The notes below the pieces were generated by a model. The model did not search any database, was not told where the DNA came from, and worked only from the letters and a program-made list of their open reading frames with translations. This document shows positions 7,579 to 10,547 of a stretch of DNA of 10,547 nt, in pieces. Numbering within the stretch: position 1 is the first letter of the stretch; each line of letters begins with the position of its first letter. Position numbers and translations under genes: made by a program. This stretch comes from Chromera velia (Eukaryota > Sar > Chromeraceae): contig JAHBMJ010002550.1 in assembly GCA_018398765.1 (NCBI GenBank), positions 7,594-18,140 on the forward strand. Reading direction: 5' to 3'.

Positions 7579-8194
7579 ATGACGATGATGGAAGAGCCTA
7601 GCACCTCTACTGGTTTTTCTGCTACTGCTGCTACTGCTAGAGAGGGAGCAGATAAAAGAATGAGAGCTGTGATAAGGGAGCAGGTAGATAGGGAAGTAGA
7701 GGCAGCTGTTCAGAGAAGAACGAATAGAGTGACTGAACAAGAATCTGTTTGTTCATCTGAGAGAGTGATGAGACCAAAAAAGAGAGGTAAAGAGAGCAGC
7801 AAGTGCCCTATCGATGTTGATTCTGATCCAGAAGAGGATTCTGAAGGAGAGGATTCGGATAATGATACGGATTCAGAAAGTGAGGCTGGAGATTCAGAGA
7901 ATGAATCTGATGGTGGGAGTGAGCATTCAGATCCGGGAAATGAAAGTAGCTGCACTGAACTGTTGGATAATGAACGTTTCGTATCTTTTTACTTCGATGG
8001 GAAGGATGGAGGAAAAAGAATTGCAGTAGGTGACTCGATCGGGAATTTCAAAAAACACTTCGAATCTCTCCCAGAGAAGTTTGACGCGAAATTATATAAA
8101 GGAAAAAAAGGCCGGAGAGCGTCAAAGAAAGGACCTGGAAAAGAGGGGCATCCTTATTGGTAACTGCTCCCGTCGTATTACGATGAACTCCGTG
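7579..8194 (+). CDS. unrecognised acidic/basic protein, exon 1 (contains in-frame TAA)
   Basis: I do not recognise this family. The frame is open from 7363, and the first ATG is at 7579 (A at -3). From there residues ~1-30 are Ser/Thr/Ala-rich. Residues ~27-70 are Arg/Glu-rich and possibly helical, with a basic RPKKRGK patch that could be a nuclear localisation signal. Residues ~79-125 are almost wholly Asp/Glu/Ser. Residues ~132-175 look folded (FVSFYFDGKDGGKRIAVGD, then SIGNFKKHFESLPEKFDAKL), and a Lys-rich tail ends in HPYW. TAA at 8161-8163 stops the frame, yet the next ten codons (LLPSYYDELR) lead to a GTATGT donor at 8195 whose phase matches the next exon. If the TAA is a true stop the product has 194 residues; if not, it joins exon 2. 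Acid blocks plus NLS-like patches suggest a nuclear or nucleic-acid-associated protein, perhaps of transposon origin, but this is speculation. Confidence 0.5.
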
Positions 8195-8280
8195 GTATGT
8201 TTGCATGTGTGTGTGTCGTAGCTATGAGTCTGTCTCTGTATCTATGTGAGCTCTTTGTATGTCTGTCTATCTGTCTGAAC

Positions 8281-8357
8281 GAGACGGGGGGGGCCCACTC
8301 CCCCCCCCCTGGACCCCCCCTCCTCCCTGCGCATGAAAGGCTGAAAGACGGCACAAT
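8281..8357 (+). repeat. 77-bp G/C-run dispersed repeat, copy 1
   Basis: GAGAC, G8, CCCACT, C10, T, GGA, C7, TCCTCCC, then GCGCATGAAAGGCTGAAAGA and a short end. By direct alignment it matches copy 2 at 10202-10278 in 74 of 77 positions (differences at 8310, 8349 and 8352). The G and C runs could pair as a hairpin or form quadruplex/i-motif structures. A GT tract begins a few bases downstream, as in copy 2. Confidence 0.85.
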
Positions 8358-8361
8358 CGAA

Positions 8362-8389
8362 TGTGTGTGTTTGTGTGTGTATGTGTGTA

Positions 8390-8420
<31 letters not shown>

Positions 8421-8533
8421 ATGTATGTGTGTGTGTGTGTGTATGTGTGTATGTGTGTGTGTATGTGTGTATGTGTGTGTGTGTGTGTGTGTTTGAGTGT
8501 GTGTGTATGTATGTGTGTGTGTATGTGTTTGGG
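8362..8533 (+). repeat. (GT)n / GTAT microsatellite in intron
   Basis: About 170 bases of TG units with scattered TATG and TTTG variants, lying on the sense strand a few bases after the 77-bp repeat and about 20 bases before the splice acceptor. Open frames through it give only Cys/Val or Thr/His repeats and are not genes. Confidence 0.9.
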
Positions 8534-8556
8534 TGTTTTGTTCAATTTTTTTGCAG

Positions 8557-8984
8557 GTTGGTCACATAAGCGTCACAACAAATTAGCTCTTCCTCGTTTT
8601 GAAACTTTGCGGAGGCGGATGAACGATGAGGGTCTTGGCCACTGGTCTATGGCTGCGAGGAGCACCAACAGACCGCGTCTTGTGGTGAAGCGACATTGGA
8701 GAGAAGTAGCCAAAGAGGATAATGAGACCGGTGGAAGTGGGAAAAAGAGAACTACAAAATATGAAAAAACGAAGGCTTCTTCGAAGAAAGCGAATGAGAA
8801 GAAAGGGAAGATAGACAAGGACAAAAAGAAGAAAGACAAGAAGAAGGCGAAACGGAGGCAGTCTTTTGAGTATGATGCACCCTCTCGAAAGGATGATCGA
8901 TCCAACGATGGTCCGGGTGGGGGGAATGGAGGCCGAGGAGGTGACGGACCTGGTAGTTGCCCTCTTCCTGTTTATGCTTTGTGA
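8557..8984 (+). CDS. unrecognised Lys-rich protein, exon 2
   Basis: This exon opens after the TTGCAG acceptor and runs to TGA at 8982-8984. The first ~50 residues look folded and rich in basic and aromatic residues (WSHKRHNKLALPRFETLRRR, then MNDEGLGHWSMAARS). A low-complexity lysine stretch with KKKKDKKKAKRR follows, probably a nuclear/nucleolar targeting or nucleic-acid-binding tract, then a Gly/Asp-rich end (GGGNGGRGGDGPG). It is the continuation of the exon at 7579-8194 by splice phase. Whether it is translated depends on the TAA at 8161. A further 3' intron cannot be excluded (GTAACT at 9021, TTTCACAG ending near 9110). Function is unknown. Confidence 0.5.
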
Positions 8985-10201
8985 GAAGAATCACTTGAAG
9001 GCAGAGAAAAGAAGGAAAACGGTAACTTGCCTTTACAGTTTATCTTCTCATTTGTTTGGTCTGCAGAAGGCATATTTCTGCAACCTCTGCCTGTGTCTTT
9101 GTTTCACAGGTACTTCCTTATGTTGTCATTGGGGGTGTGTGGTGGGTGGGGTGAGGGTGGGGTGAGGAAGGTGGACGTGCCGGATAGAAAGAGACAGTGG
9201 CAGAAAAAGAGAGATGTAAAAATGAGTGAAAGTTGCACAGAGAGAGAAAGAGTGATCTGAAATAAGTATCGGGATGTCATTGAGAGAAATGGAGAGAGAT
9301 CGATTTGAAGGCAGAAACGCAAAGCAAATGTAGAGACAAATTGAGCCGTTGTCGGTTTGATTGTATGTATCAATCTCCTCTCTCAATATTTCCCGTCTTC
9401 GTTACACTCTGTTATCTCTGACGGTATATGGCAGTTTTCTACCTATTTTTTCTGCTAAATAACGTCGGCAGCTTCACAAAAGAGATACAAGCAGAAAACG
9501 GTTGCTCATTTTCTCTCTTATAAATAAAAAAAAGAAAGAAAAATTCGTGAATACATATGTCTGTATTCAATCGAGAACATCAGTGAAAACGTTTGTTTGC
9601 TTTTTGAATCTTTTTGATTGAGTTAACGAGTCTATAAATCCAATAAATTAGTTATAGCACATTAGGCTAGATTATATATTTTTTTTTATATCTTTTAAAA
9701 AATTATATATTATCAGCCTTTTAAATTGAAATAGCAATTTATAAAAAATACGTGTAATGAAATATGAATTAACTTAAATTTAAACGTTTTGATTTTTTTT
9801 TTCAATTTTAGATATATGAAGATCAGAATTTAATGAAATGTAAAATTAAAAATGTAGAGGAATATAAATTCAAATTATAGTTCTCATTTTTTTTTTTTAT
9901 GTTACATTTTTTTTTAATCATTAACTTTTATATGAATATATAGAAAAAAATTATAAAGAGCTTATTGCTTTTCCAATAAATACATTTGATGGTCACCGAG
10001 AGAGCCATTACTTTCTCCCATTACCCATGCCCTGTACTTATTGGTTCTTCGGTCGGTCCCGCGATCTCCGAGCTGTATTTTCATGTCAGAATTCAGAGAA
10101 AGAAAAGAGAAAGGCATTTGTGAGTTGATAGAAATAGTTTGTTGAGGCGCATTGCAAAGCTACACAAAAAACATTCCGAAAGTTGAATAGTTTGTGAATC
10201 T
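8985..10201. other. 3' spacer, no gene recognised; AT-rich block
   Basis: Purine-rich G/A sequence (9130-9310) is followed by mixed sequence and a strongly A/T-rich block (about 9640-9960) with many homopolymer runs and short imperfect inverted repeats. Short open frames are present but no motif is recognisable. No RNA gene signature was seen. Confidence 0.55.
9640..9960. other. A/T-rich block
   Basis: The stretch is almost devoid of G and C, with several T8-T10 and A6-A7 runs and TATATA words. An imperfect foldback joins the A/T words around 9671-9712. It could be a decayed repeat, a nucleosome-poor region or a matrix-attachment-like tract; the sequence alone does not decide. Confidence 0.5.
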
Positions 10202-10278
10202 GAGACGGGGGGGGCCCACTCCCCCCCCCCCGGACCCCCCCTCCTCCCTGCGCATGAAAGGCTGAAAGATGGGACAAT
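10202..10278 (+). repeat. 77-bp G/C-run dispersed repeat, copy 2
   Basis: Same orientation and length as copy 1 at 8281-8357, with three substitutions. A TGTG tract (about 10284-10318) follows within a few bases. The sequence before the element (upstream of GAGAC) differs between the copies, so the left boundary lies near 10202. Confidence 0.85.
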
Positions 10279-10283
10279 TATAT

Positions 10284-10318
10284 CTGTGTGTGTGTTTTTG
10301 TGTTTGTGTATGGCTGTG
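10284..10318 (+). repeat. short interrupted (GT)n tract
   Basis: TG units with TTTTTG and TATGGC interruptions, standing directly after copy 2 of the 77-bp repeat and before the (GA)n tract. Confidence 0.7.
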
Positions 10319-10385
10319 TAGAGAGAGAGGAAAAAGAGAGAAAAGAGAGAAAGAGAGAGAGGGAGAGGTGAGAGAGAGAGGGAGT

Positions 10386-10434
<49 letters not shown>

Positions 10435-10449
10435 TAAGAGAGAGAGAGT

Positions 10450-10492
<43 letters not shown>

Positions 10493-10547
10493 AAAGAGAG
10501 AAAGTGAGAGAGAGAAAGAGAGAGAGAGAGGAGAGGGAGGGGGAGAG
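10319..10547 (+). repeat. (GA)n microsatellite
   Basis: About 230 bases consisting almost only of G and A, mostly GAGA with AAA and GGG interruptions, running to the window edge. A polypurine tract like this can form triplex (H-) DNA. The Arg/Glu-repeat open frames inside it are not genes. Confidence 0.9.

Larger units (their letters stand above)
8195..8556 (+). other. predicted 362-nt GT-AG intron
   Basis: The donor is GTATGT at 8195-8200 and the acceptor TTTTTTTGCAG ends at 8556 with a pyrimidine run. The upstream exon ends one base into a codon and the downstream exon starts with two, so the phases match and open a 142-codon frame. The intron contains a 77-bp dispersed repeat (8281-8357) and a long (GT)n tract (8362-8533). 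Confidence 0.65.

Noticed and set aside
7134-7604. Minus-strand 156-residue open frame, Ser/Pro/Leu-rich
   Set aside because: It lies opposite purine-rich sequence of gene 3, which forces Ser/Pro/Leu composition; no domain or start context supports it.
8361-8569. Cys/Val- and Thr/His-repeat open frames through the GT tract, on both strands
   Set aside because: They are translations of a microsatellite inside a predicted intron. Only the part after the acceptor at 8556 reads as protein.
10269-10451. Arg/Glu-repeat open frame in the (GA)n tract
   Set aside because: It is a translation of simple sequence with no other support.

Overview
The window looks like nuclear DNA of a protist. It has spliced genes with GT-AG introns, long microsatellites ((GT)n, (GA)n, ATGA and AAT/ATG tracts), gene-poor spacers, and proteins built from kinesin-light-chain-type TPRs and ankyrin repeats. 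Frequent TGCATGC(A) words, KLC-like TPR units and coiled-coil/ankyrin proteins fit an alveolate related to apicomplexans. A chromerid such as Chromera velia is my best guess (moderate confidence, from general resemblance only).

Layout. (1) 1-602: a (GT)n-bearing intron end, then the terminal exon of a mitochondrial carrier (SLC25) family gene on the + strand, cut off by the window edge. (2) 603-1785: spacer with degenerate inverted and short direct repeats. (3) 1786-2665, minus strand: a TPR gene with an N-terminal signal peptide and a good start context, broken near its 5' end by an apparent 4-nt TGCA insertion. (4) 2666-5014: upstream flank of the TPR gene with TGCATGC clusters, then a long spacer holding a complex foldback/direct-repeat structure (4499-4760). 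(5) 5015-6598, minus strand: an intact ankyrin-repeat protein with a coiled-coil N-terminus and a long acidic/serine-rich insert. (6) 6599-7218: divergent upstream region with further TGCATGC clusters. (7) 7219-8984, + strand: an unrecognised gene made of a possible secretory leader ORF, an acidic/basic exon, a well-formed 362-nt intron and a lysine-rich exon. Its frame contains TAA codons at 7360 and 8161, so it is either a decaying gene or not a simple one. (8) 8985-10547: non-coding, with an AT-rich block, a second copy of a 77-bp G/C-run repeat, a short GT tract and a long (GA)n tract.

Nothing indicates an operon or a shared pathway; the genes appear independent. The most interesting points are the in-frame TAA just before a phase-matched intron, the 77-bp dispersed element that carries a GT tract in both copies (one inside that intron), the TGCA frameshift in a secreted TPR gene, and the paired A/T foldbacks around a 5-fold CAACACTT array.
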